A stretch of DNA of 64,000 bases from Sphingomonas flavalba (GTDB taxonomy: Bacteria > Pseudomonadota > Alphaproteobacteria > Sphingomonadales > Sphingomonadaceae): positions 88,947-152,946 of the forward strand of contig NZ_SPHY01000009.1 in assembly GCF_004796535.1 (NCBI RefSeq). Reading direction: 5' to 3'. The translations under genes were made by a program, and so were the position numbers. Each line of letters starts with the position of its first letter. Position 1 is the stretch's first letter. A model generated the notes under the pieces. It had not been told where the DNA came from. It ran no database searches and saw only the letters and a program-made list of their open reading frames with translations. Shown here one piece after another: positions 7,317 to 16,473 of the stretch.

Positions 7317-9078
7317 CGCGCTGCGCCCACTGGACCGGCTGCTGATCGCCAATCGCGGCGAGATCGCCGTCCGCATCATCCGCGCTTGCCGCGACGAGGG
7401 CATCGAATCCATCGCCGTCTACGCCGACAGCGATCGCGACGCGCCGTTCGTCGGCATGGCCGACCGCGCCTATGCGCTGGGCGGCGATCGCCCGGCCGAC
7501 AGCTATCTCGACGCCAACCGCATCATCGCCGCCGCGACGCGCGCCGGCGCCGACGCCATTCACCCCGGCTACGGCTTCCTGTCCGAGCAGGCCGCGTTCG
7601 CTGCGGCGGTCGAGGCGGCAGGCATGCTCTGGATCGGCCCGCCGCCGCAAGTGATCGCCGCGCTGGGCGACAAGGTGGAGGCGCGACGCATCGCCAGTGC
7701 CGTCGGCGCACCGCTGGTCGCCGGCACCCCCGGGCCGGTCGCGACGTCGGCGGAGGCGCTGGCCTTTGCCCGCGAACACGGACTGCCGATCGCGATCAAG
7801 GCGGCGTTCGGTGGCGGCGGACGCGGGCTGAAGGTCGCCCGCCGGCTGGACGAGGTCGACGACCTGTTCGCCGCCGCTACGCGAGAGGCGACGGCCGCCT
7901 TCGGCCGCGGCGAATGCTTCGTCGAACGCTTCCTCGACCACCCTCGCCATATCGAGGCACAGATTCTAGCCGACGAGCATGGCACGGTAAAAGTCCTCGG
8001 GACACGCGACTGTTCGCTCCAGCGCCGCCACCAGAAGCTGGTGGAAGAAGCCCCGGCGCCCTTCCTGACCGACGCACAGCGCACCCGCGTCCACGCCGCC
8101 AGCCGGGCGATCTGCGCCAAAGCCGGTTATACTGGCGCCGGCACCGTCGAATTCCTGCTGGCGGCTGACGGCAGCCTCGCCTTCCTTGAAGTGAACACCC
8201 GATTGCAGGTCGAGCATCCGGTAACTGAGGAAACGACCGGGATCGACATCGTCCGGGCGATGATCCGCATCGCTCGCGGCGCGCAGCTCACCGACGAATT
8301 CGTGCCGCCGGCGCACGGCCACGCAATTGAATTTCGTATCAATGCTGAGGATCCGGCGCGCGGCTTCCTGCCGACGCCGGGCGAAATCCGTCGCTTCGAT
8401 CAGCCGGCCGGACCGGGCATCCGCGTGGACAGCGGCGTTGCCGGGGGCACGGTGGTGCCGGCGCAGTTCGATTCGCTGATCGCCAAGCTGATCGTCACCG
8501 GCGCGACCCGTGCCGAGGCGCTGGCGCGCGCCGCCCGAGCGCTGGCGGAATTCCGTGTCGAGGGGGTGGCGACGGTCCTGCCCTTCGCGCGCGCCCTGCT
8601 CGCTGCACCGGAATTCCGCGCCGAGGACGGGGTTTTCGGCGTCCACACCGGCTGGATCGAATCCGGCTTCGCCGAGCGGCTGACGCAGGCCGTCGCCCCG
8701 CATCCCCGTGTCACTCCGGTCGAGGCGGCGGCGATGACCAGCGTCGCGGTCGAGATCGACGGTCGTCGCCACACGCTCACCCTGCCCACCGCGCTGCTCG
8801 CCATCGCGGCTGCCACCAAAGGTCCGCCACCTACCGCCGATGCTGGCGATGCGGAGAATATGGAGATCCGCGCCCCCGTCGCCGGTGTGCTCGCCGCCTG
8901 GCGCATCGCCGATGGAGAGGTGATCGCACCGGGGGATGTCGTCGCCGTCATCGAAGCGATGAAGATGGAAACCCCGATCGTCGCCACTCGCGCCGGACGG
9001 CTGATGCACCGCGAAAGGCCTGGCGCCACGCTCGCCGCCGGCACCCCGATCGCCCACATCGTGGACGCCGGTTCCTAG
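7294..9078 (+). CDS. Biotin carboxylase fused to biotin carboxyl carrier domain
   Basis: 594 residues. The N-terminal ~450 form a biotin carboxylase: LIANRGEIAVRIIRAC, HPGYGFLSE, the ATP-grasp glycine loop AFGGGGRGLKV, FLEVNTRLQVEHPVTEE. The C-terminal ~75 form a biotinyl domain with the biotin site EAMKMET. This is the alpha-subunit layout of acyl-CoA carboxylases, but no carboxyltransferase beta subunit is nearby. The only partner with a carboxyltransferase-like fold is the KipI-KipA fusion immediately upstream, which this gene overlaps by 23 bases. The ATG at 7294 is preferred because MTLFTKDSALRPLDRLLIA leads straight into the fold. Biotin is presumably attached by a BirA encoded elsewhere. 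Confidence 0.92.
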   Translation: MTLFTKDSALRPLDRLLIANRGEIAVRIIRACRDEGIESIAVYADSDRDAPFVGMADRAYALGGDRPADSYLDANRIIAAATRAGADAIHPGYGFLSEQAAFAAAVEAAGMLWIGPPPQVIAALGDKVEARRIASAVGAPLVAGTPGPVATSAEALAFAREHGLPIAIKAAFGGGGRGLKVARRLDEVDDLFAAATREATAAFGRGECFVERFLDHPRHIEAQILADEHGTVKVLGTRDCSLQRRHQKLVEEAPAPFLTDAQRTRVHAASRAICAKAGYTGAGTVEFLLAADGSLAFLEVNTRLQVEHPVTEETTGIDIVRAMIRIARGAQLTDEFVPPAHGHAIEFRINAEDPARGFLPTPGEIRRFDQPAGPGIRVDSGVAGGTVVPAQFDSLIAKLIVTGATRAEALARAARALAEFRVEGVATVLPFARALLAAPEFRAEDGVFGVHTGWIESGFAERLTQAVAPHPRVTPVEAAAMTSVAVEIDGRRHTLTLPTALLAIAAATKGPPPTADAGDAENMEIRAPVAGVLAAWRIADGEVIAPGDVVAVIEAMKMETPIVATRAGRLMHRERPGATLAAGTPIAHIVDAGS

Positions 9079-9181
9079 TCGGAGCCCTCGCTGCCGGCCG
9101 GACAATCGCGCATGCGGAATGGGGCTGCCCAAGCCGGCGCTGCGACGGTATGAGGCGCCGTTGCGTAAGGGAGTTCCGGCG

Positions 9182-9595
9182 ATGATCACCCGGCTGGCAT
9201 CGAGATGGGGCTGCGCGGCCCTGGCTGCGGGCATGGCCATGCCGCTGCACGCGGCGGAGGACCGCTCGATCGGCATCTGGCGCAACCCGCAGAACAGCGT
9301 CCATGTTCGCTCCGCCCCGTGCGGCGACAGCATGTGCGGCACCGTCGTCTGGGCGAATGACAAGGCGAAGGCCGACGCCCGGCGCGGCGGCACGGACACG
9401 CTGGTCGGGCTGGAGTTGTTCCGCAATTTCCGCAAGGACAAGACAGGCAACTGGCGCGGCAAGGTGTTCGTGCCGGACATCAACAAGACCTTCTCCGGCT
9501 CGATCCAGGTCATCGACCCGAACACGCTGAAGGGCAGCGGCTGCCTGATCGGCCGCGTCGGCTGCAAATCGCAGACCTGGACGCGGATCGAATGA
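9182..9595 (+). CDS. DUF2147 secreted protein
   Basis: 137 residues with an N-terminal signal peptide (ITRLASRWGCAALAAGMAM core, likely cut after LHA). The mature part has the DUF2147 pattern: GIWRNPQNSVHVRSAPCG, CGTVVWAND, a central GLELFRNF and RGKVFVPDINKTFSGSIQ. Such proteins are small beta-rich periplasmic proteins of unknown biochemical function. The start ATG at 9182 has AAGGGAG about 8 bases upstream. The stop overlaps the next gene's ATG (ATGA), so it is translated with two L,D-transpeptidase-fold proteins, which suggests an envelope role. Four cysteines in the mature part could form two disulfides. Confidence 0.85.
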   Translation: MITRLASRWGCAALAAGMAMPLHAAEDRSIGIWRNPQNSVHVRSAPCGDSMCGTVVWANDKAKADARRGGTDTLVGLELFRNFRKDKTGNWRGKVFVPDINKTFSGSIQVIDPNTLKGSGCLIGRVGCKSQTWTRIE

Positions 9596-10587
9596 CCAGC
9601 CCCGTCGTCCTGACCCGGCGCCGGCTGGTGGCGGCGGCGCCGCTGCTGGCGCTGCTCGGCGTCGCCCCGGCGCTTGCCCAGTCGCTCGCCAGCGGCTCGA
9701 TCGCCGACACGGTCCAGAAGATGAAGCCCGGCGAATATCTGTGGGCACCCGACATCGCGCCGCAGGGGCCGGTGGTGATCATCGTCAGCGTCGAAACGCA
9801 GCGCGCCTACGTCTACCGCAACGGCGTGCTGATCGGCATCTCCACCGCTTCGACCGGCAAGGCCGGGCACGAGACGCCGACCGGGGTATTCACGATCCTG
9901 CAGAAGAAGGTCGACCATAAGTCGAACCTCTACAACAACGCGCCGATGCCGTTCATGCAGCGGCTGACCTGGGACGGCATCGCCATGCACGCCGGCAACC
10001 TGCCCGGCTATCCCGCCTCGCACGGCTGCATCCGCCTGCCGCGCAAATTCGCCGAGCTGCTCTATGGCGTCACCCGCCTTGGCCTGACCGTCGTCGTCAC
10101 CGACCGGGCGGAAGTGCCGCGCGTCGCGCCCGGCCCCGGCTTCCTGCAGGAGCCGGCGGGGGAAGCGCCAGACCTTGCCGGCCGCTCCTTCTGGCGGCCG
10201 GAACGGGCGCAGGACGGCCCGCTGTCGATCGTCATCAGCACCGCCGACCGGCGGATGCTGGTGTTGCGCAACGGCGTGACGATCGGGTCGGCGCCGGTAG
10301 CGATCGCCGAGGCGATCAACGGGCCACGCGCCTACACGCTGCGTGCGATCGACGCGGACGGCTTCCACTGGATGCGGCTGCTGTTGCCGGGACAAAGCGC
10401 CGACGGCGAACCGGTCGAGGTCAGCTCGGCCGAGCGCGCCCGGCTGCATCTGGCGGAGGATTTCCGCCAGGCCCTCGCCACCGCGCTGGCCCCCGGCGCC
10501 ACGGTTGTGGTAACCACCGACACCTTGCAGAGCGGCGCCACCGGCAAGAAGCTGACGGTGATCGCCGGGGAGGACAAACCGGAATGA
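9592..10587 (+). CDS. L,D-transpeptidase, YkuD family
   Basis: 331 residues. A signal peptide (RRRLVAAAPLLALLGVAPALAQ) precedes a YkuD catalytic domain at about residues 60-165. The active-site motif is complete: HAGNLPGYPASHGCIRLP, with catalytic His and the Cys of SHGC. Such enzymes form 3-3 peptidoglycan cross-links or attach proteins to peptidoglycan in the periplasm. The C-terminal ~160 residues contain a second beta-rich module beginning DGPLSIVISTADRRMLVLRNG that resembles a degenerate repeat of the first strands without the SHGC motif. The gene overlaps both neighbours by 4 bases (ATGA at each end). Confidence 0.9.
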   Translation: MTSPVVLTRRRLVAAAPLLALLGVAPALAQSLASGSIADTVQKMKPGEYLWAPDIAPQGPVVIIVSVETQRAYVYRNGVLIGISTASTGKAGHETPTGVFTILQKKVDHKSNLYNNAPMPFMQRLTWDGIAMHAGNLPGYPASHGCIRLPRKFAELLYGVTRLGLTVVVTDRAEVPRVAPGPGFLQEPAGEAPDLAGRSFWRPERAQDGPLSIVISTADRRMLVLRNGVTIGSAPVAIAEAINGPRAYTLRAIDADGFHWMRLLLPGQSADGEPVEVSSAERARLHLAEDFRQALATALAPGATVVVTTDTLQSGATGKKLTVIAGEDKPE

Positions 10588-11198
10588 CCGACAGCCTGTC
10601 GAGGCGGCAGATTTTATGGGTGGCCGCCGGGGCGGCGCTGGGCAGCGTGGCGTCGCCGGTGTTCGCCGCCTTGCCCGCCGGCGATCCGAAGGCCCTGTCC
10701 GGGCTGATAACGCGCGCGAACGCCGCGCTCGAACGGCATGGCGATCGCATCGCCGTTCGCGACCGCTTCGCCGTCGCCGATTTCTCGGCGCCGTCCTGGA
10801 TGCCGCGCTTCCACCTCGTCGACCGGGCGAGCGGGCGGGTCACCCCTCTGCTCGTCGCCCATGGTCGCGGCTCGGACCCGGCGCACAGTGGCTGGGTCAG
10901 GCGGCTGTCCAACGAACCCGGCTCGCTCGCCTCCTCGGCCGGCGCCTATCTCGCCGGCGACGCCTATATCGGCAAGCACGGCCAGTCGCGGCGGCTGATC
11001 GGGCTTGATCCGACCAACGACAATGCGGAGGCGCGGGCCATCGTCGTCCACGCCGCCTGGTATGTCGGGCCGAACATGGTGCGCGATCACGGCAAGCTCG
11101 GGCGCAGCGAAGGCTGCTTCGCCTTCTCTGAAACCGATCTCGCGCTGGTCATGGATCGGCTGGCGCCCGGCACCCTGCTCTACGCCGACCGCGCCTGA
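10584..11198 (+). CDS. Murein L,D-transpeptidase catalytic domain protein, YkuD_2 type
   Basis: 204 residues with an N-terminal signal of the twin-arginine kind (SRRQILWVAAGAALGSVASP). The catalytic fold is the divergent YkuD_2 type: VHAAWYVGPNMVRDHGKLGRSEGCFAF, where the SEGC motif replaces SHGC of the classic family, with an upstream His. It is probably periplasmic and acts on peptidoglycan. Its ATG overlaps the classic L,D-transpeptidase gene by 4 bases, so two enzymes of different subfamilies are translated together. No promoter is seen between them. Confidence 0.85.
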   Translation: MTDSLSRRQILWVAAGAALGSVASPVFAALPAGDPKALSGLITRANAALERHGDRIAVRDRFAVADFSAPSWMPRFHLVDRASGRVTPLLVAHGRGSDPAHSGWVRRLSNEPGSLASSAGAYLAGDAYIGKHGQSRRLIGLDPTNDNAEARAIVVHAAWYVGPNMVRDHGKLGRSEGCFAFSETDLALVMDRLAPGTLLYADRA

Positions 11199-11215
11199 GC
11201 GCTCTCTCCTTCCGC

Positions 11216-11240
11216 AAAAACGACGGCGCCGAAGCGCCGC
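11216..11240 (-). terminator. Intrinsic terminator of the TonB receptor transcript
   Basis: Read on the minus strand, a GC stem CGGCGC-TTCG-GCGCCG (paired bases at 11239-11234 and 11229-11224) closes on a stable UUCG tetraloop. It is followed by TCG and five T residues at 11220-11216. It lies about 57 bases after the TonB receptor stop and points in that gene's direction. There is no T run on the plus-strand side, so it is not bidirectional. Confidence 0.75.
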
Positions 11241-11296
11241 CAGTGGCTGCCGGATGAAGGCGGGAGATGGCTGCCCCCACCCGGCAGGTGCCGACC

Positions 11297-14140
11297 CTAG
11301 AACCGCGTCCTGACCCCGATTGTGATGTACCGCCCCATCACGTCGTACAGCGCCCGCGCCGTCGGCAACTGGCTGCCCGGGTTCTGGTCGGTGACGAAGA
11401 ACGGCCCCTTCTTGTTGAACAGATTGTTCACCGTCGCGAACATCTGCAGCCCGTCGCCCATTCCGCCGATATTCTTGCTGAAATTGATATCGGTGTAGAA
11501 GGCTGGCGCAATGTGGTTGTCGACATAGTACTGGATCTTCGACTTCACATAGGATCCGATCATCCGTTCCTGCACGCCGATGCTGAAACTGTCGTTGGCG
11601 TAGGTGATGCTCAGATTGCCGCGCCATTTCGGCAGCGGATAGGTCGACGACAGGAAGCCCGGCAGGTCGGACGTGCCGGCATATTCGATCAGGTCCGCCG
11701 CAGCGGTATCCTGCCGCTTGTACGAAATCAGCCGGGTGCCGAGCAGCCGCGCCGACAACGTGCCGTTGCCCACGTCGGCGCGATAGCCGAATTCGAAGTC
11801 GACGCCCTTGGTGCTGAGCACCGCGACGTTGTTGTTCACGCCGGACACTTCGACCGGAATGTTGTTGGCGTCGCGGGTGATCAGGCTGCACAGCGGGCTT
11901 TGCGGGTTCGATCCGCAGCCGAGCAGGATCTGGCTGGAGCTACCCGGCGTGCCGATCGCGTCCTTGATCTTGATCCGATAGAAATCGACCGATCCGTAGA
12001 AGCCGGCCAGCGCCTGCGGTTGCAGCACGACGCCCAGGGTCAGCGTATCGGCCTTCTCCGGCTTCAGCGCCGGATTGCCGCCGCCGCGCGTGCGCACGTC
12101 GTAGGTGCCGTTGGTCACCGGGTCGAACACCGACTGGATCAGCAGCGTCTGCCCGGCGAACAGTTCGAACAGCGAAGGCGCGCGGATGTCGCGTGACACC
12201 GCCGCGCGCAGGCGGATGTCGCTCACCGGCTCCCACACGCCGCCGAGCTTGAAGCTGTCAACGCCGCCGCTGGTCGAATAATCGGCATGGCGGAACGCGC
12301 CGTTCAGCTCCAGCATCCGGGTGAAGGGCGCATCGGCGATCAGCGGCAGCACCGCTTCAGCATACACCTCCTTCACATTGTACGATCCGTGCGCAACGCC
12401 CACGTTCGTCGATGAAAACAGCGTGCCGTTTCCGCCGCGAATGCCCTGGAAATCGACCGGAACGTCCGGGTCGCTATTGCTGGTCTGAACGATCTTCTGC
12501 TTGCGGATCTCACCACCAAAGGCGACTGTCACCGGCCCGGCCCAGGTCGAGAACAGCGAACCGCGGACGTTCAGCACGCCGCTGGTCAGCTCGTTTCTGG
12601 TCCGCCACCAGGAATCGTCCAGCACCCACTGCATCGCCGCCGGATCGCCACGCCCCATGCCGAGCACGTTCAGCGGCACGCAGTCAGCGAAGCGGCTTGG
12701 ATCGACTTGAGTGATGCGGCAAACCGGCGTGCCGTTCGGGCCGGCGACCGCATCGACCGCGGCGAACAACTTGTCGCGGCGAATCTCCTGCGTGACGCTG
12801 GAAAAGCGGGATTCGCCGTAGGTGAAGGCGGTGTCCCATTTCCAGTCACCGCCCAACCCGCCGGCCGCACCGACCCGCGCGATTACCGATTTCATCTTCT
12901 GCTCGCTGGGAATGGCGCCAAGCCGCTTGGCGCGGGTGTCCCATTCGGTGAAGTGGCGGGCGATCTGGATGCTCTGCGTGCCGAGCGCCGCCAACTGTGC
13001 CGGGGTCAACTGCTGCTGCAGATAGACGTTGTCGGCATAGATCGGGATATTGGTCGTCCTGAGATTGAAATTCTCGCCGCGATTCTCGTCGGTGTTGAGG
13101 CTGGCCTGCGCGAATAGCTCCAGCCCGTCCGCTGCCTCGTAGGTCGCGCGGAAAAACGCCTGCCCGGTGCTCGATTCCGGCACCAGCGTGCAGTCGACGC
13201 ACTCGTCCGGGCCGTCACTGCCCTGGCCGAAACCGGCGCGGCCGATCGCGGTGCCGGCGTTCAATGGCACCAGCGCGCCGGTCGGCAGGAACTGCAGGTT
13301 GCGCAGCGCCGCCGGGCCGGCGGTGATCAGGCCGCCGCGCGTCGTCCGGTTGGTGGTGACGCCCGGATAGTCGAGGAACGGGTTGCCGATCGTGCCGATC
13401 GCACCGGACTGCAACGACGGATCACGCGCGCCGGTCACCCACAGATCGCCGGCGCCCGAACGCGCGTTGCGGCGGGGAATGCCGTCGGTCGAATAATATT
13501 CGACGCTCGCCTGCACGCGCAGCCGGTCGTCGAACAGCGCAGTGCCGCCGGCGACGCCCAGCCGATAGGAGAAACCGTCGCCATAGGTCGACAGCCCGGC
13601 CTGTGCCAGCGCCTTCACCCCCCGGAAACGCGTGTCGGTGACGTAGTTGACCACCCCTGACACCGCATCGGATCCGTAGACTGCCGACGCGCCGCCCGTG
13701 ACCGTCTCGACCCGCTGGATCAGCATCTGCGGGATGACGTTGGTGTCGACGCCGCCGTTGTTGCCACTCGGCGGCAGGCGGTAGCCATCCTGCAGGACCA
13801 GCACACGCTGCGGGCCGAGATTGCGCAGGTTCAGGTAGTTGCCGGAGCGGACACGGTTGGAGCTGACCAGCTGCGCCGTCTGCGCATTGACCGCGCCCTG
13901 AAACACCGGAAGCTGGTTCAGTCCCTCGGCAATGCCTCCCGGCGCGTTGGCGGCCAGCGATTCCGTCGTGGCGACGGTCAGCGGCGTCGGCGCACGTGTA
14001 CCGTCCGAAACGACGCGTGATCCGGTGACGACGATCGCTTCGTCCGCGCCGCTCTCGCCGGCAACCGACGGCGCCTGCGCCATTGCGATAGAGCTGGCCC
14101 CGAACAACAGGCAGGCCATTGAGAATGTTGCACGCGACAT
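11297..14140 (-). CDS. TonB-dependent outer membrane receptor
   Basis: 947 residues. A signal peptide (about 21 residues, ending AMAQA) is followed by a TonB-box-like EAIVVTGSRV. The plug domain comes next, with LNQLPVFQG, LNLRNLGPQRVLVLQDGYRLPP and the VETVTGGASAVYGSDAVSGV signature. The long C-terminal part has alternating strands of a beta barrel and ends YITIGVRTRF, with the required aromatic last residue. Such receptors import oligosaccharides, aromatic compounds or chelates with energy from TonB. The ATG at 14140 has GGAGGG upstream, and the gene follows the cytochrome lipoprotein gene by 53 bases, so it is probably transcribed from the sigma-54 promoter of that unit. The substrate is unknown. 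Confidence 0.93.
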   Translation of the reverse strand: MSRATFSMACLLFGASSIAMAQAPSVAGESGADEAIVVTGSRVVSDGTRAPTPLTVATTESLAANAPGGIAEGLNQLPVFQGAVNAQTAQLVSSNRVRSGNYLNLRNLGPQRVLVLQDGYRLPPSGNNGGVDTNVIPQMLIQRVETVTGGASAVYGSDAVSGVVNYVTDTRFRGVKALAQAGLSTYGDGFSYRLGVAGGTALFDDRLRVQASVEYYSTDGIPRRNARSGAGDLWVTGARDPSLQSGAIGTIGNPFLDYPGVTTNRTTRGGLITAGPAALRNLQFLPTGALVPLNAGTAIGRAGFGQGSDGPDECVDCTLVPESSTGQAFFRATYEAADGLELFAQASLNTDENRGENFNLRTTNIPIYADNVYLQQQLTPAQLAALGTQSIQIARHFTEWDTRAKRLGAIPSEQKMKSVIARVGAAGGLGGDWKWDTAFTYGESRFSSVTQEIRRDKLFAAVDAVAGPNGTPVCRITQVDPSRFADCVPLNVLGMGRGDPAAMQWVLDDSWWRTRNELTSGVLNVRGSLFSTWAGPVTVAFGGEIRKQKIVQTSNSDPDVPVDFQGIRGGNGTLFSSTNVGVAHGSYNVKEVYAEAVLPLIADAPFTRMLELNGAFRHADYSTSGGVDSFKLGGVWEPVSDIRLRAAVSRDIRAPSLFELFAGQTLLIQSVFDPVTNGTYDVRTRGGGNPALKPEKADTLTLGVVLQPQALAGFYGSVDFYRIKIKDAIGTPGSSSQILLGCGSNPQSPLCSLITRDANNIPVEVSGVNNNVAVLSTKGVDFEFGYRADVGNGTLSARLLGTRLISYKRQDTAAADLIEYAGTSDLPGFLSSTYPLPKWRGNLSITYANDSFSIGVQERMIGSYVKSKIQYYVDNHIAPAFYTDINFSKNIGGMGDGLQMFATVNNLFNKKGPFFVTDQNPGSQLPTARALYDVMGRYITIGVRTRF

Positions 14141-14193
14141 GATGTTCCCTCCGCAGCTTTTTAATATTTTAAGTGATTACAGTGTATTATGCT

Positions 14194-16254
14194 CTATTTT
14201 TCTTCTTGTGATTTAAGATACTCCGCCACTGCATCGATTTGTTCGGCGCTCATCCCGGCGGCCAGTGGCTGCATCGTCCCGGTGGTCATCGCCGTGATCA
14301 GATGCGGCTTGGGCAGGCTGGCGATCGCCGCCTTGGGCGGCGCTTCCGACACGTTGGATTCGTGGCAGGCGGCACAGCGTCCGGCGAACAGCGCCTTGCC
14401 CTGTGCGACCTTGCCCACCGGCTGGGCCGGCGCCGGCGTGGGCGTCGCAGTCGGCCGCGGGCGCGGTTTGGCGGATTTCGGCAGCAGGCCGAACGCCTGG
14501 ACGCGGTCGGTGCCGACCAGCACCAGGCCGTTAACCACCGCCGGCTCGTTATACTTGCCGCTCGGGTACAGCTCGCCCGGCGCGGTCTTCCACAACAGCT
14601 TCAACGTCGTCGCATCGAAGGCGTAGAGCGTCGGGCGCGGCGCATCGGCGGTGTCCAGCTTGGTCAGCCGCGGCGCGTTCGGGTCCATCACCCAGACGAT
14701 GGCGTCCTTGCCGCCATTACTGCTCACCGTCGGCGAGCCGGGGTTGAAGAAGGTCTGGGTCATCTCCCGCGCCGCGATGCGGGGAAAGGCCGGCTTGCCC
14801 GGCGCGGTCATGATCCGCACCTTGATCAGCCCCGGCGGCACCGGCGTCGAATAGTCCTGCCCCGCCTTGCTGCTGCCGGTGGCGAAGATGAAATGCTGCT
14901 TGCCGTCGGAAAAATAGGCGGCGGTCGACCGGCTCTTGGCCGAATTCATCATGCCGATATCGTCGGAATAAGGGCCGAACAGGTTGATCGGCCCGCGCGT
15001 GCCGAACTGCGGCTGCGGTTCCGGGTCGACCAGCGACGTGTCGGTTTCCGGATCGGTACTGCACGGGTGGCGCTTGACCAGGTCGCCGGGCATATGATCC
15101 CGGTCCAGCATGTAGAAATTGCCCTGCTTGCCGCCACCCAGCACCATTAGCCGCGGCGTCGCGGTTTCCGACGCCGGCAGGTCGACGACGATCGTGCCAC
15201 TGCTGCCCAGATCGATGTCGTTGGCGGCCACCTGGCAGTAATTGAACGGCGTATATGTGCCGGTCAGCGTAAAGCCCTTGGCCGGGTCGTCGCGCAGCTG
15301 GATGATAGACTGGCCCCAGCTATGCGGGCTGTCCGGGTAGACGCCGGGAATGCCCGCCTTCAGTCGCACCGCCATCAGGTAGCTGGCGCCGGTGGCGATA
15401 TGCACCCGCCCCTGCTTGTCGATCGACGGGCCGCCGGACGCCCACATGCCGCCCTGCAACTGGTCGCTGACCGGCGTCGTCGAGAACGCGGAGGCCACCT
15501 TGGCGTTGCGGGTATCGATGCTGACTACCCAGCCGCTCTGCCCGTCTTTGCCGAACGCCATGTACAGGCGGCTCTTGTCCGGGCTCAGGTTCAGCGCGCC
15601 GCGCTGCCAGTGTTTCAGGGTCGACGGAAACTGGTTGGTGCCGTTGCGGGTCACGCCCGGCCGGTTGACGGTGGCGGCGTCGACAGTCAGCGGCCAGCCA
15701 CGCACATCCTCGCCGGTCCTGACGTCGAGCGCGTGCATCTGCCACTGGCGATCCAGGTCGCAGGAACTGACGTAGATGCGGTTCTGGTCGCGGTCGATAA
15801 CCGGGGTGCTGAGCACGCCGATCAACTCCAGCGTCCCTTCGCACGGCTTCAACGCCAGCCGCTTGCGCCACAGGATGGTGCCCGGCGCCACGCCCTTATG
15901 GGCGGCGGTGCTGATCGCATAGGCGTAGCCGTTGGTCGTCGCGACATAGGCGACGGAGAATCGGCCGCGGTGCTGGCCGGCGGCGATCTTCACCGAATCC
16001 AGATAAAGCGGCGACGCCTGCAGCCGCGGCGGCCGCCCCTCGAAACTGTCCAGTTCCGGCGATTCCCACAACAGGCCGAACCGGTCGCCGGCCACCGCCG
16101 CCGGCGTCAGCACCGTCTCATGCGGGTTCCAGCCGGTCCGCTGGGCATCATAATGGTATGTCAGCTTGTCGACACGGCCGGGCGCCTCGCCGTCGCCCAG
16201 CATCGAGCATGCGGACAACAGGGCGATCGCGGCGAACAGTGGCAGTGTCTTCAT
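14194..16254 (-). CDS. Beta-propeller (PQQ-like) lipoprotein with C-terminal cytochrome c domain
   Basis: 686 residues. The start at 16254 (GGAGAGG upstream) gives a lipoprotein signal with lipobox LLSACS, so the protein should be membrane-anchored on the periplasmic face. Residues ~30-570 contain repeated strand motifs of a PQQ-type beta propeller (LYLDS, NGYAYAIS, GTILWRKRL, LYAFDATTLKLLWKT). A Pro/Thr-rich linker (residues ~590-610) leads to a cytochrome c domain with CAACH haem attachment and a downstream GTMQPLAAGM that can supply the Met ligand. The vicinal Cys-Cys of quinoprotein alcohol dehydrogenases is absent, so PQQ binding is not certain. Likely role: periplasmic oxidation coupled to electron transfer. 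It has its own sigma-54 promoter. Confidence 0.82.
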   Translation of the reverse strand: MKTLPLFAAIALLSACSMLGDGEAPGRVDKLTYHYDAQRTGWNPHETVLTPAAVAGDRFGLLWESPELDSFEGRPPRLQASPLYLDSVKIAAGQHRGRFSVAYVATTNGYAYAISTAAHKGVAPGTILWRKRLALKPCEGTLELIGVLSTPVIDRDQNRIYVSSCDLDRQWQMHALDVRTGEDVRGWPLTVDAATVNRPGVTRNGTNQFPSTLKHWQRGALNLSPDKSRLYMAFGKDGQSGWVVSIDTRNAKVASAFSTTPVSDQLQGGMWASGGPSIDKQGRVHIATGASYLMAVRLKAGIPGVYPDSPHSWGQSIIQLRDDPAKGFTLTGTYTPFNYCQVAANDIDLGSSGTIVVDLPASETATPRLMVLGGGKQGNFYMLDRDHMPGDLVKRHPCSTDPETDTSLVDPEPQPQFGTRGPINLFGPYSDDIGMMNSAKSRSTAAYFSDGKQHFIFATGSSKAGQDYSTPVPPGLIKVRIMTAPGKPAFPRIAAREMTQTFFNPGSPTVSSNGGKDAIVWVMDPNAPRLTKLDTADAPRPTLYAFDATTLKLLWKTAPGELYPSGKYNEPAVVNGLVLVGTDRVQAFGLLPKSAKPRPRPTATPTPAPAQPVGKVAQGKALFAGRCAACHESNVSEAPPKAAIASLPKPHLITAMTTGTMQPLAAGMSAEQIDAVAEYLKSQEEK

Positions 16255-16473
16255 CGTCCTCTCCAGGGTCTGCAGGGCAGCCCGTGACCCGGCACCGAAA
16301 CCGTCGGGCCGGCCGTTAATTGTCTTGTTGGAGCGAGGAAGCGGCACGCGCGTGGCCTAATGTCAGGTACCCTGCTCGTCGCCGCCGGCCGCGCGGCCCG
16401 GCGGCTGCGGCGCAGCCGCAACGCTCGGGAATCCGCGGGTTCGGTTCCTCCTCACCCTGTTCCATTCCGGTTC

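Noticed and set aside
7966..10449. An 827-codon minus-strand open frame across the biotin carboxylase and transpeptidase genes
   Set aside because: Runs opposite to three convincing genes and has no domain or ribosome-binding site.
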